Part shown: positions 43,347 to 51,821 of the stretch, in pieces
Layout: every line of letters begins with the position of its first letter
Position numbering within the stretch: position 1 is the stretch's first letter
Origin: Rhizobium sp. BK196
Lineage (GTDB): Bacteria > Pseudomonadota > Alphaproteobacteria > Rhizobiales > Rhizobiaceae
Assembly: GCF_014193255.1 (NCBI RefSeq)
Contig: NZ_JACHZB010000007.1
Coordinates: 62,001-126,000, forward strand
DNA length: 64,000 nucleotides
Direction of reading: 5' to 3'
The notes under the pieces: generated by a model
Databases searched by the model: none
What the model saw: the letters and a program-made list of their open reading frames with translations, nothing else
What the model was told of the DNA's origin: nothing
Translations under genes and position numbers: made by a program

Positions 43347-43435
43347 GTGGTCTGCCTTGGGCTGTCTTCGCCGCACACTACACAGACTTGTCGGGAGGTC
43401 AAATTCACCGCACAACAGATCTGTGTAAATCCACG

Positions 43436-43472
43436 ATGTAAACCTTTACATGGCTGATGTAAAGGTTTACAT
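43436..43472. promoter_or_regulatory. Double LacI-type operator forming a 16-bp perfect inverted repeat
   Basis: ATGTAAACCTTTACAT (43436-43451) and its exact reverse complement ATGTAAAGGTTTACAT (43457-43472) are separated by 5 bp. Each copy is itself a palindrome apart from its central CC or GG, and the two are 21 bp apart centre to centre (two helical turns, same face). It sits 38 bp upstream of the ABC ATPase start, between divergent genes. Confidence 0.7.
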
Positions 43473-43510
43473 ATGCCCACATAAGCGGATGGGAGCCGCA
43501 GGAGGAAATC

Positions 43511-45037
43511 ATGACCGTGGATACTGCAGAGATTGCACCGGTGGTGTTGTCCGCTAGGCGCATTTGCAAGTCTTTCAGCGGCGTGCAGGTTCTCTTCAGC
43601 GTCAACTTCGATCTCCGTGCCGGTGAAATCCACGCGCTAATGGGCGAAAATGGCGCCGGAAAATCCACTCTCGTCAAGATTCTCTCCGGCTTCGAGCAGC
43701 CGACCTCCGGCGAGATCCTGCTCGACGGCGAGCCAGTGGTGCTGCCTCCGAACGGCGCAGCCGAAGCGCTCGGCATTGTCATCATTCATCAGGAATTCAA
43801 TCTTGCTGAACATCTGACGGTCACCGAGAGCCTGTTCCTCGGTCGCGAGGTCACGCATTTCGGAGTGCTCGACCGCAAATACATGCGCTCGGAGACGCGT
43901 CGCGTGTTGGATGTGCTCGGTTCGCATGTCGACGAGAATGCGATGATCAGTTCGCTGTCGATCGCCGACAAGCAGATGGTCGAGATTGCCAAGGCAATCA
44001 GCCGCGATGCCCGCGTTGTCTTCATGGACGAGCCGACCGCCGTTTTGTCGCGCGAGGAAATCAATATGCTCTTCAAGCAGGTACGTAAGCTGCGCGATCA
44101 GGGCACCAGTTTCGTCTTCGTTTCCCATAAGCTTGACGAGGTCATGGAGCTGACCGACAGGGTCACAGTCCTTCGCGATGGCCAGTGGGTGAAGACGGCT
44201 CCGACCTCCATGCTGGATGGTGAATCCATTGCGCAGCTCATGGTCGGCCGCGAGCTTTCGAGCCTCTATCCGGCCAAGGTCGAGCCCAATGTCGATGAGG
44301 AAGTCGTGCTTCGCGTCAGTTCGGTTTCGACCGGCTACGTGCAGGATGCGAGCTTCGAAGTGCGTAAGGGCGAGGTGATCGGATTTTCCGGACTTATCGG
44401 TTCGGGTCGTACCGAGCTGATGGAGGCGATCGCCGGCCTACGTTCGCGCCTTTCCGGCGAGGTCGTCATCCACGGCGAAAGCGTGTCTTCGGGTGATGCG
44501 CGTGCCGCCAATCGCGCCGGCCTCGCCTATATGACCAAGGACCGCAAGTCCAAAGGGCTGCTGCTTGGTTCGGGCATGATCGCCAACCTGACGCTGCAAT
44601 CGCTCGAACGCCATGTCAGCCATGGTTATCTGAGCCCGAACAGCGAAGCGGCAGCGCTTGCCAAGGCCAAGCGGCGCTTCGACATCCGCGTACGCGACGG
44701 CAATATCATTGCCGGCCGCATGTCGGGTGGCAACCAGCAGAAGCTTCTTCTCGCCAAGGTCATGGAGACCGAACCGCAGATCATCATCATCGATGAGCCG
44801 ACGCGCGGCATCGATGTCGGCACCAAGCAGCAGATCTATCATTTCATCTCGGCGCTCGCCCGCGACGGGCGGTCGATCATCGTCGTGTCCTCGGAAATGC
44901 CCGAAGTGATAGGGCTCTGCACGCGGGTTGCCGTGATGCGCGAAGGCCGGATCGTCGGCATCCTCGAAGGGGATGAAATTTCCGAACAGGAAATCATGCG
45001 TTACGCCGCGGGGCTGAAGCGTCAAGCGGCTGCCTGA
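43511..45037 (+). CDS. Sugar ABC transporter ATPase (RbsA/XylG-type, two domains)
   Basis: A 508-residue duplicated ATPase of the carbohydrate uptake type 2 class. First domain: Walker A GENGAGKST (residues about 44-52), signature-type LSIADKQMVEIAKAI, Walker B VVFMDEPTAVLS. Second domain: a degenerate Walker A (GLIGSGRTEL), with signature MSGGNQQKLLLAKVM and Walker B IIIIDEPTRGIDVG, as usual for RbsA. CAGGAGGAAATC precedes the ATG. First gene of the importer operon; energises uptake of a monosaccharide or similar. Confidence 0.9.
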   Translation: MTVDTAEIAPVVLSARRICKSFSGVQVLFSVNFDLRAGEIHALMGENGAGKSTLVKILSGFEQPTSGEILLDGEPVVLPPNGAAEALGIVIIHQEFNLAEHLTVTESLFLGREVTHFGVLDRKYMRSETRRVLDVLGSHVDENAMISSLSIADKQMVEIAKAISRDARVVFMDEPTAVLSREEINMLFKQVRKLRDQGTSFVFVSHKLDEVMELTDRVTVLRDGQWVKTAPTSMLDGESIAQLMVGRELSSLYPAKVEPNVDEEVVLRVSSVSTGYVQDASFEVRKGEVIGFSGLIGSGRTELMEAIAGLRSRLSGEVVIHGESVSSGDARAANRAGLAYMTKDRKSKGLLLGSGMIANLTLQSLERHVSHGYLSPNSEAAALAKAKRRFDIRVRDGNIIAGRMSGGNQQKLLLAKVMETEPQIIIIDEPTRGIDVGTKQQIYHFISALARDGRSIIVVSSEMPEVIGLCTRVAVMREGRIVGILEGDEISEQEIMRYAAGLKRQAAA

Positions 45038-45121
45038 TGTCGCCGAGGCGCTACGCGAGCGGACCGCGCGCGAGACAAACAAGATGCCCAGCAGTCATGG
45101 GACGGGAGGTTGGTTTTGGAC

Positions 45122-46126
45122 ATGAGTGTTAACGAGGAGACCAGGGAGATCCGGCGCAGATCCTGGCGTGACGTCGATCTGCGCGCGGTTGCCCCCTTCG
45201 CCGCACTGGCCTTGCTCCTCATCGTGGGCGCACTGGTCAATCCGAATTTCATCGGCATTACCAATCTTACGAATGTCGCGACGCGCTGCGCCTTCATTGC
45301 CATCATCGCCGTCGGTGCGACCTTCGTGATCTCGGCAGGCGACCTCGACCTTTCCGTGGGCTCCATGGTGGCCTTCGTCGCCAGCCTGATGATCCTGCTC
45401 ATCAATTCCGGCATCATTGCCGATCCGGTGCTGATGCTGACTGCTGCCGTCGTCTTCGCCGTGGTCGCCGGTGCGCTTTGCGGTCTCGCAAACGGCCTCA
45501 TCACGACGGTCGGCAAGATCGAGCCCTTCATCGCGACGCTCGGGACGATGGGCATTTATCGCGGTCTGACGACGTGGCTGTCGCAGGGCGGAGCAATCAC
45601 GTTGCGTTCGGCTGATATTCAGACGCTTTATCGGCCAGCCTATTTCGGCAGTATTTTCGGTGTCCCGGTGCCGATCGTCGTTATCCTGGTCGTTACCGCC
45701 ATTGCCGCTTTCATTCTCTACCGCACGCGCTATGGCCGTCACGTCGTGGCAGTCGGTTCGAACAGCGATGTTGCCCGCTATTCCGGCGTCGCAGTCAACC
45801 GGGTGCGCACAATCGCCTTCGTCATTCAGGGACTCTGCGTGGCGATCGCCGTTCTGCTCTATGTGCCGCGTCTCGGCTCGACTTCGGCAACGACGGGCAT
45901 TCTGTGGGAGCTGCAGGCAATCACGGCTGTCGTTGTCGGCGGCACGGCTCTGAAGGGCGGTGCGGGCCGCGTCTGGGGCACGATCTGCGGCGCCTTCATT
46001 CTTGAGCTCGTCGGCAACATCATGCTGCTTTCGAACTTCATCAGCGAATATCTCATCGGTGCGATCCAGGGCGCGATCATCATCATCGCCATGCTGGTGC
46101 AGCGGTCGCTGGTGCGAAAATCGTAA
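45122..46126 (+). CDS. Sugar ABC transporter permease (RbsC-type)
   Basis: A 334-residue permease with about eight to ten hydrophobic helices and the RbsC-family segment AVGATFVISAGDLDLSVGSM (residues about 60-79) and GKIEPFIATLGTMGIYRGLT, which contact the ATPase. The start is uncertain: GGGAGG at 45104-45109 could serve TTG 45116 or ATG 45122; I took ATG. About 85 bp after the ATPase gene, 88 bp before the binding protein. Forms a homodimeric channel. Confidence 0.88.
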   Translation: MSVNEETREIRRRSWRDVDLRAVAPFAALALLLIVGALVNPNFIGITNLTNVATRCAFIAIIAVGATFVISAGDLDLSVGSMVAFVASLMILLINSGIIADPVLMLTAAVVFAVVAGALCGLANGLITTVGKIEPFIATLGTMGIYRGLTTWLSQGGAITLRSADIQTLYRPAYFGSIFGVPVPIVVILVVTAIAAFILYRTRYGRHVVAVGSNSDVARYSGVAVNRVRTIAFVIQGLCVAIAVLLYVPRLGSTSATTGILWELQAITAVVVGGTALKGGAGRVWGTICGAFILELVGNIMLLSNFISEYLIGAIQGAIIIIAMLVQRSLVRKS

Positions 46127-46213
46127 GACAGGCCTGCTTCTCGGATTGGCCGGGCTATCCAGGGCACCCGGCCCGGATTGAATAAGTCCCTGATATTTTT
46201 GGGAGGAAATAGC

Positions 46214-47161
46214 ATGCGCAAGCTCATGTTGGGTCTGGCTGTTGCGGGGGTGGCTTTTGCCGGCGCAGCCTACGCCCAGGACAAGAATTATACGATCGGC
46301 GTGTCCATTCCGGCAGCCGACCATGGCTGGACGTCGGGCGTCGTGTTTCATGCCGAGCGCATTGCCAAGAAGCTGATGGCCGAACATCCGGGCCTGAACG
46401 TCATCGTCAAGACCTCGCCGGATGCCGCAACGCAGGCAAACGCCGTGCAGGACCTCGATACGCAGGGCATCGATGCGCTCGTCATCCTGCCGTCGGATCC
46501 GGATCCGCTCGTCAACGCCATCATGGAAGTCAAGGGCAAGGGCAAGTTCGTCGCGCTCGTCGACCGTGCGCCGTCGAACAACGACAATTCCGTGCGTGAC
46601 CTCTATGTCGCCGGCAACAACCCGGCACTCGGCGAAGTCGCGGGCAAGTACATTGCCGAAAAGACCCCGGAAGCTCAGGTCGTCGTTATTCGAGGTCTGC
46701 CGATCCCGATCGATCAGCAGCGCCAGGATGGCTTCGACAAGGGTATTGCCGGCTCCAAGGTCAAGGTTCTCGACCGCCAGTACGGCAACTGGAACCGTGA
46801 CGATGCCTTCAAGGTCATGCAGGACTATCTGACGAAGTATCCGAAGATCGACGTCGTATGGTGCCAGGACGATGACATGGCCGTTGGCGTTCTCCAGGCC
46901 ATCGAGCAGGCCAAGCGCACCGACATCCAGTATGTCGTTGCCGGTGCCGGCTCCAAGGACATGGTCAAGAAGGTCATGGATGGCGACAAGCTGATCCCGG
47001 TCGACGTTCTCTATCCGCCGGCGATGGTCGGTACGGCCATGGAGCTGACCGCTGCTGCGCTCTACGATCAGGTTCCGGTCCATGGCAACTACATCCTCGA
47101 CGCCACGCTCGTCACCAAGGATAATGCCAAGAACTTCTACTTCCCGGATTCTCCGTTCTGA
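46214..47161 (+). CDS. Sugar ABC transporter periplasmic binding protein (RbsB-type)
   Basis: A 315-residue periplasmic binding protein of the RbsB class. Signal peptide MRKLMLGLAVAGVAFAGAAY with cleavage after AQ; the mature protein starts DKNYTIGVSIPAADHGWTSG. The binding-pocket regions DALVILPSDPDPLV, VALVDRAPSNNDN and WCQDDDMAVGVLQAIEQA are in place. The tyrosine-rich C-terminal NFYFPDSPF is a tail seen in a subset of rhizobial RbsB paralogues. GGGAGGAAATAGC precedes ATG 46214. A strong terminator follows, so the downstream isomerase genes need their own promoter. Confidence 0.88.
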   Translation: MRKLMLGLAVAGVAFAGAAYAQDKNYTIGVSIPAADHGWTSGVVFHAERIAKKLMAEHPGLNVIVKTSPDAATQANAVQDLDTQGIDALVILPSDPDPLVNAIMEVKGKGKFVALVDRAPSNNDNSVRDLYVAGNNPALGEVAGKYIAEKTPEAQVVVIRGLPIPIDQQRQDGFDKGIAGSKVKVLDRQYGNWNRDDAFKVMQDYLTKYPKIDVVWCQDDDMAVGVLQAIEQAKRTDIQYVVAGAGSKDMVKKVMDGDKLIPVDVLYPPAMVGTAMELTAAALYDQVPVHGNYILDATLVTKDNAKNFYFPDSPF

Positions 47162-47176
47162 TATCAGTCTTTCTGC

Positions 47177-47208
47177 ATGCGCCCATTCGAAAGGATGGGC
47201 GCATTTTT
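47177..47208 (+). terminator. Terminator after the binding-protein gene
   Basis: ATGCGCCCATTC (47177-47188) pairs with GGATGGGCGCAT (47193-47204), one T-G pair, GAAA tetraloop, five T (47204-47208). Confidence 0.88.
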
Positions 47209-47370
47209 CATGCCTTCGGATAAGTTGAAGCCGAAATGCGGCACGTACCTCTTGCCGATCAGCGGCGGGCGTGATTAGGTCCAGGCCGCGTTGATTTTGG
47301 CCCAACCGCTTAAATCTCTCGCATTGGCGGGGAGGCGCCTTTTCTTTATCGAACGGCGCGCTAAGATTTC

Positions 47371-47386
47371 TCGAAAACGTTTACGA
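47371..47386. promoter_or_regulatory. LacI-like operator upstream of the isomerase gene
   Basis: TCGAAAACGTTTACGA at 47371-47386 is a palindrome with one mismatched pair and a central AAACGTTT, the core of many LacI-family operators. It lies 25 bp before the isomerase ATG, downstream of a terminator, so it probably controls a second transcript. Confidence 0.45.
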
Positions 47387-47410
47387 TCGATATTCAGGGA
47401 GGAAACTGAC

Positions 47411-48466
47411 ATGAAGACGATCAAGGGACCGGGCCTGTTCCTCGGACAGTTCGCTGGCGATACCGCCCCTTTCAATTCATGGGACGCGATCACCAAATGG
47501 GCGGCCGATATCGGCTACAAGGGCGTGCAGGTTCCGACCTGGGCAAGCCAGCTCATCGACCTCAAGAAGGCGGCGACATCCAAGGATTACTGCGATGAGT
47601 TCGCAGGCAAGGCGCGTGAAAACGGCGTCGAAGTCACCGAACTTTCCACCCATTTGCAGGGCCAGCTCGTTGCCGTCCACCCGGCCTATGACGAAGCCTT
47701 CGATGGTTTTGCAGCACCCGAAGTGCGCGGCAACCCGAAGGCGCGTCAGGAATGGGCCGTGCAGCAGGTCAAGTATGCGCTGACGGCTTCCAAGCATCTC
47801 GGCCTCAAGGCACATGCGACCTTCTCGGGCGCGCTTGCCTGGCCCTTCATCTATCCCTGGCCGCAGCGCCCGGCCGGTCTCGTCGAAACCGCTTTTGACG
47901 AGCTTGCCCGCCGCTGGAAGCCGATCCTCGACCATGCCGACGAAAACGGCATTGACGTTTGCTACGAAATCCATCCGGGCGAAGACCTGCACGACGGCAT
48001 CACTTACGAGATGTTCCTGGAGCGGGTCGGCAACCATCCGCGCGCCAACATGCTCTACGACCCTTCGCACTACATTCTGCAGTGCCTCGATTACCTCGAC
48101 AACATCGACATCTACAAAGACCGGATCAAGATGTTCCACGTCAAGGATGCCGAGTTCAACCCCACCGGACGCCAGGGCGTTTACGGCGGCTATCAGGGCT
48201 GGGTCGAGCGCGCCGGCCGCTTCCGTTCGCTGGGCGACGGCCAGGTCGATTTCGGCGCCGTCTTCTCGAAGATGACTGCCAATAATTTCGACGGCTGGGC
48301 CGTGGTCGAGTGGGAATGCGCGCTGAAGCATCCGGAAGACGGTGCGCGTGAAGGCGCCGAATTCGTCGCGGCGCACATCATCCGCGTCACCGAAAAGGCC
48401 TTCGACGATTTCGCTGCCGGCGGCACCGATCAGGCGGCCAACCGGCGCATGCTGGGTCTGTCGTAA
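47411..48466 (+). CDS. Sugar phosphate isomerase/epimerase-like TIM-barrel protein
   Basis: A 351-residue protein of the AP-endonuclease-2-like xylose-isomerase TIM-barrel superfamily, as in IolE or E. coli YcjR. Metal-site residues are suggested by CYEIHPGEDLHDG (Glu, about residue 180), MLYDPSHYILQ (Asp/His), and FHVKDAEFNP (His/Asp), with a final Glu in VVEWECALKHP. Longer than the usual 270-300 because of insertions around residues 115-160. It is 27 bp upstream of the Gfo/Idh/MocA gene. In E. coli the YcjR/YcjS pair interconverts 3-keto glycosides; a similar reaction here is inference. Confidence 0.75.
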   Translation: MKTIKGPGLFLGQFAGDTAPFNSWDAITKWAADIGYKGVQVPTWASQLIDLKKAATSKDYCDEFAGKARENGVEVTELSTHLQGQLVAVHPAYDEAFDGFAAPEVRGNPKARQEWAVQQVKYALTASKHLGLKAHATFSGALAWPFIYPWPQRPAGLVETAFDELARRWKPILDHADENGIDVCYEIHPGEDLHDGITYEMFLERVGNHPRANMLYDPSHYILQCLDYLDNIDIYKDRIKMFHVKDAEFNPTGRQGVYGGYQGWVERAGRFRSLGDGQVDFGAVFSKMTANNFDGWAVVEWECALKHPEDGAREGAEFVAAHIIRVTEKAFDDFAAGGTDQAANRRMLGLS

Positions 48467-48493
48467 GCGGATCAGGATTTCGAGGAGAATATC

Positions 48494-49681
48494 ATGGCAA
48501 TCGAAGCATCATCCGAACAGACCCGCGAGCCGCGCATCCGGCTCGGCATGGTCGGCGGCGGGGCAGGGGCCTTCATCGGCGCTGTTCACCGCATCGCCGC
48601 ACGTATCGACGACCAGTATGATCTGATCGCCGGCGCGCTGTCGTCGACACCGGAAAAGGCTGTTCAGTCCGGTCGCGATCTCGGTCTCGATCCGTCGCGC
48701 ACCTATTCCAGCTACCGGGAAATGGCGATCCGCGAGGCGAAGCTGAAGAATGGCATCGAAGCCGTTTCCATCGTGACGCCGAACCACGTGCATTATGACG
48801 CCGCCAAGGAATTCCTGCGCCGCGGCATTCATGTCATCTGCGACAAGCCGCTTACTTCGAACCTTGCCGATGCCAAGAAACTGAAGAAGGTTGCCGACGA
48901 GAGCGGCGCACTCTTCATCCTGACGCATAACTATACCGGCTATCCGATGGTGCGTCAGGCGCGCGAGATGATTGCCAATGGCGAACTCGGCGATATCCGT
49001 ATTGTTCAGGCTGAATATCCGCAGGACTGGTTGACCGAAGCGATCGAACAGTCCGGCCAGAAGCAGGCTGCATGGCGCACCGACCCGGCCCAGTCCGGCG
49101 TCGGCGGCTCGACCGGCGATATCGGCACGCATGCCTATAACCTGGCGTCCTTCATCACGGGTCTCGAACTCGACAGCCTTGCTGCCGATCTCGACAGCTT
49201 TGTGCCGGGGCGCCGTCTCGATGACAACGCCCATGTGATGCTGCGCTTCAAGGCCAAGGGTTCGGAAAAGCCGGCCAAGGGCATGCTCTGGTGCAGCCAA
49301 GTGGCGCCGGGTCACGAGAATGGCCTCAAGGTGCGCGTTTACGGCACCAAGGGCGGTATCGAATGGGTTCAGTCCGATCCGAACTATCTCTGGTACACGC
49401 CGTTCGGTGAATCCAAGCGGCTGATCACCCGCAATGGTGCCGGCTCCGGTGCTGCCGCAGCGCGCGTTTCCCGCGTTCCGTCCGGCCATCCGGAAGGTTA
49501 TCTCGAAGCTTTCGCGACGATCTATACGGAAGCTGCCCACGCCATCAACGCGCACAAGAAAGGCAAAGCGGTCGACAAGGCTGTGGTTTACCCGACCGTC
49601 GATGACGGTGTGAAGGGTGTCGCCTTCGTCGAGGCCTGCGTGGCTTCGTCCAAGCGCAACGGCGCTTGGGTCAAGGTCTGA
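48494..49681 (+). CDS. Gfo/Idh/MocA-family dehydrogenase
   Basis: A 395-residue NAD(P)-dependent sugar oxidoreductase. The Rossmann motif is LGMVGGGAGAFIGAVHRIAA (residues about 17-36), and the family EKP motif appears as DKP in VICDKPLTSNLADAKKL (about residues 116-132); the substrate-domain part GGSTGDIGTHAYNLASFI contains the conserved Asp and His pair. GAGGAGAATATC precedes ATG 48494. It is in an operon with the isomerase. C3 oxidation of a sugar or glycoside is the leading idea. Confidence 0.82.
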   Translation: MAIEASSEQTREPRIRLGMVGGGAGAFIGAVHRIAARIDDQYDLIAGALSSTPEKAVQSGRDLGLDPSRTYSSYREMAIREAKLKNGIEAVSIVTPNHVHYDAAKEFLRRGIHVICDKPLTSNLADAKKLKKVADESGALFILTHNYTGYPMVRQAREMIANGELGDIRIVQAEYPQDWLTEAIEQSGQKQAAWRTDPAQSGVGGSTGDIGTHAYNLASFITGLELDSLAADLDSFVPGRRLDDNAHVMLRFKAKGSEKPAKGMLWCSQVAPGHENGLKVRVYGTKGGIEWVQSDPNYLWYTPFGESKRLITRNGAGSGAAAARVSRVPSGHPEGYLEAFATIYTEAAHAINAHKKGKAVDKAVVYPTVDDGVKGVAFVEACVASSKRNGAWVKV

Positions 49682-49709
49682 GTTACGCGCCGATCAGGCC
49701 CATATGATC

Positions 49710-49749
49710 AAAAACGCCGGGGCGATTCGATATCGCCCCGGCGTTTTTT
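49710..49749. terminator. Very strong bidirectional terminator
   Basis: AAAAACGCCGGGGCGAT (49710-49726) pairs perfectly over 17 bp with ATCGCCCCGGCGTTTTT (49732-49748), loop TCGAT. T-rich on both strands, between the convergent dehydrogenase and DoxX genes. Confidence 0.93.
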
Positions 49750-49760
49750 ATTCGAAGTGA

Positions 49761-50165
49761 TCAGGCAGCAGCGGTGCGGCCGCGCTTTAGCAGATTATCG
49801 ACGCTGAAGGTGCCCGCGCCGGCGGCGACCAGATAGAGGAAGACGAAGCAGAACAGGATGGCGGCGACACCCCCATTCTGTGCTGGGAAGAAGCTCTTCG
49901 ATGCGTGACCGATGAAATAGGCAAAGGCCATCAGGCCGGAAAGCACGAAGGCGGCGATACGGGTCTGGAAGCCGATCAGCACCAGAAAGCCGAGTGTGAG
50001 TTCGAGGAGGCCGGCAACCCACGAAAGCGATCCGACGGGGGGCACGCTCGCCGCAGCGGGGAAATGCAGGATCTTCTGCGTTCCGTAGCTGAAAAGCACG
50101 AGGGACGAGACGATGCGCAGCAGGCTCAGGAGATGCGGCTGCAGCAGATGGATCGACGAGAGCAT
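49761..50165 (-). CDS. DoxX-family membrane protein
   Basis: A 134-residue DoxX protein with four helices (LLSLLRIVSSLVLFSYGTQK, residues about 11-30, then 45-65, 70-88, 97-118). FSYGTQKILHFPAA after helix 1 is typical. GAAAGGAAACGA precedes ATG 50165; a longer frame reaching 50210 is unsupported. Separates the dehydrogenase and the GH1 gene but is transcribed the other way. Function unknown. Confidence 0.82.
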   Translation of the reverse strand: MLSSIHLLQPHLLSLLRIVSSLVLFSYGTQKILHFPAAASVPPVGSLSWVAGLLELTLGFLVLIGFQTRIAAFVLSGLMAFAYFIGHASKSFFPAQNGGVAAILFCFVFLYLVAAGAGTFSVDNLLKRGRTAAA

Positions 50166-50303
50166 TCGTTTCCTTTCATATTGTGATGCTCTTTCCCGTG
50201 TAAGGATCACAGTCGCGACAGCAAATCACGACTGCTGACATTGGCGTTATGACCGTTCAGTACAGGGTTCTGTGGCAGGCTCGCGGCTGTTTGGTCATTC
50301 TTC

Positions 50304-50317
50304 CTGCAACGTTGCAG
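50304..50317. promoter_or_regulatory. Perfect 14-bp palindrome upstream of the beta-glucosidase gene
   Basis: CTGCAACGTTGCAG (50304-50317) is a perfect palindrome with central CG, the shape of a LacI-family operator, in the 243-bp gap between the divergent DoxX and GH1 genes. An 8-bp stem, CTGCCGGC (50327-50334) with GCCGGCAG (50344-50351), follows it. Confidence 0.45.
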
Positions 50318-50408
50318 TTTTTCCTTCTGCCGGCCTGTACTTTGCCGGCAGGCTTGGCTAAACCCCGCGTAAACGGTCAGTCCACAACCTGAGAAATGGG
50401 ATATACAG

Positions 50409-51782
50409 ATGATCGATCCGAAAACGCTTGCCGACCGCTTTCCCGGCGATTTCACGTTTGGTGTTGCCACCGCGGCCTTCCAGATCGAAGGCGCCAGCAA
50501 GGCCGATGGCCGCAAGCCGTCCATCTGGGATGCCTTCTGCAACATGCCCGGCCGCGTCCATAACCGCGATAACGGCGATGTTGCCTGCGACCACTACAAC
50601 CGGCTGGAGCAGGACCTCGATCTTATCAAGGATATGGGCGTCGATGCCTATCGATTCTCGATCGCCTGGCCGCGCATCATCCCCGACGGCACGGGTCCGG
50701 TGAATGAGAAAGGCCTCGATTTCTACGACCGGCTCGTCGACGGCTGCAAGGCGCGCGGCATCAAGACCTTCGCGACGCTCTATCACTGGGATCTGCCGCT
50801 GCTCCTTGCCGGCGACGGCGGCTGGACGGCGCGTTCGACAGCCTATGCCTATCAGCGCTATGCCAAGACGGTCATGAGCCGACTCGGCGACCGTCTCGAC
50901 AGCGTCGCCACTTTCAACGAGCCGTGGTGCATCGTGTGGCTCAGCCACCTCTATGGCATTCATGCGCCGGGCGAGCGCAACATGCAGGCAGCCCTGCACG
51001 CCATGCATTACATGAACCTGGCGCATGGTCTCGGTGTCGAAGCGATCCGTTCGGAAGCGCCAAATGTGCCTGTTGGTCTGGTACTCAACGCTTCCTCGAT
51101 CATCCCGGGCTCCGATAGTGCTGCCGATCTTGCCGCCGGCGAACGTGCCCATCAATTCCACAACGGCGCCTTCTTCGATCCGGTTTTCAAGGGCGAGTAC
51201 CCGAAGGAATTCGTCGAGGCGCTCGGCGACCGCATGCCCGTTATCGAGGACGGCGATCTCAAGATCATCAGCCAGAAGCTCGATTGGTGGGGTCTCAATT
51301 ATTACAAGCCGGAGCGCGTTACAGACGATGCCAGCCGCAAGGGCGATTTACCCTGGACGGTGGAAGCACCTCCGGCCAGCGACGTGAAGACCGATATCGG
51401 CTGGGAAGTCTATTCGCCGGGCCTTAAGCTGCTCGTCGAGGATCTCTACCGCCGCTACGACCTTCCGGAATGCTACATCACCGAGAATGGCGCCTGCGAC
51501 AATACCGATGTCGTCAACGGCGAGGTCGATGACGTGATGCGCCTGGACTATGTCAGCGACCATCTCAATGTCGTCGCAGACCTGATCAAGGACGGATATC
51601 CGATACGCGGTTACTTTGCCTGGAGCCTGATGGACAATTTCGAATGGGCGGAAGGTTATCGCATGCGTTTCGGCCTCGTTCATGTCGATTATGGAACGCA
51701 GGTTCGTACGGTCAAGAAGAGTGGCAGGTGGTATCGGGAGCTCGCCAGCCAGTTCCCGAAGGGCAACCACAAGGCCGTCTGA
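50409..51782 (+). CDS. Beta-glucosidase, glycoside hydrolase family 1
   Basis: A 457-residue retaining GH1 enzyme. The acid/base is E171 in TFNEPW, the nucleophile E359 in CYITENGA; the N-terminal FPGDFTFGVATAAFQIEGA and the C-terminal GYFAWSLMDNFEWAEGYRMRFGLVHVDY are textbook GH1 segments. No signal peptide, so it hydrolyses imported beta-glucosides in the cytosol. AATGGGATATACAG precedes the ATG. Its neighbours on the left form a sugar-uptake island and may supply the substrate; it has its own promoter region with palindromes. Confidence 0.93.
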   Translation: MIDPKTLADRFPGDFTFGVATAAFQIEGASKADGRKPSIWDAFCNMPGRVHNRDNGDVACDHYNRLEQDLDLIKDMGVDAYRFSIAWPRIIPDGTGPVNEKGLDFYDRLVDGCKARGIKTFATLYHWDLPLLLAGDGGWTARSTAYAYQRYAKTVMSRLGDRLDSVATFNEPWCIVWLSHLYGIHAPGERNMQAALHAMHYMNLAHGLGVEAIRSEAPNVPVGLVLNASSIIPGSDSAADLAAGERAHQFHNGAFFDPVFKGEYPKEFVEALGDRMPVIEDGDLKIISQKLDWWGLNYYKPERVTDDASRKGDLPWTVEAPPASDVKTDIGWEVYSPGLKLLVEDLYRRYDLPECYITENGACDNTDVVNGEVDDVMRLDYVSDHLNVVADLIKDGYPIRGYFAWSLMDNFEWAEGYRMRFGLVHVDYGTQVRTVKKSGRWYRELASQFPKGNHKAV

Positions 51783-51821
51783 GGCCAGGCATTTTCGGCA
51801 GGGCATTGATGCCCTGCCGGT

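Noticed and set aside
46348..46587. Minus-strand small ORF within the binding-protein gene
   Set aside because: Fully antisense to a confident gene, no ribosome site, Ser/Thr-rich shadow translation.
45095..47305. 736-codon minus-strand frame over the importer
   Set aside because: Longest frame in the window, yet antisense to three intact genes and its translation is low-complexity Asp/Arg/His.
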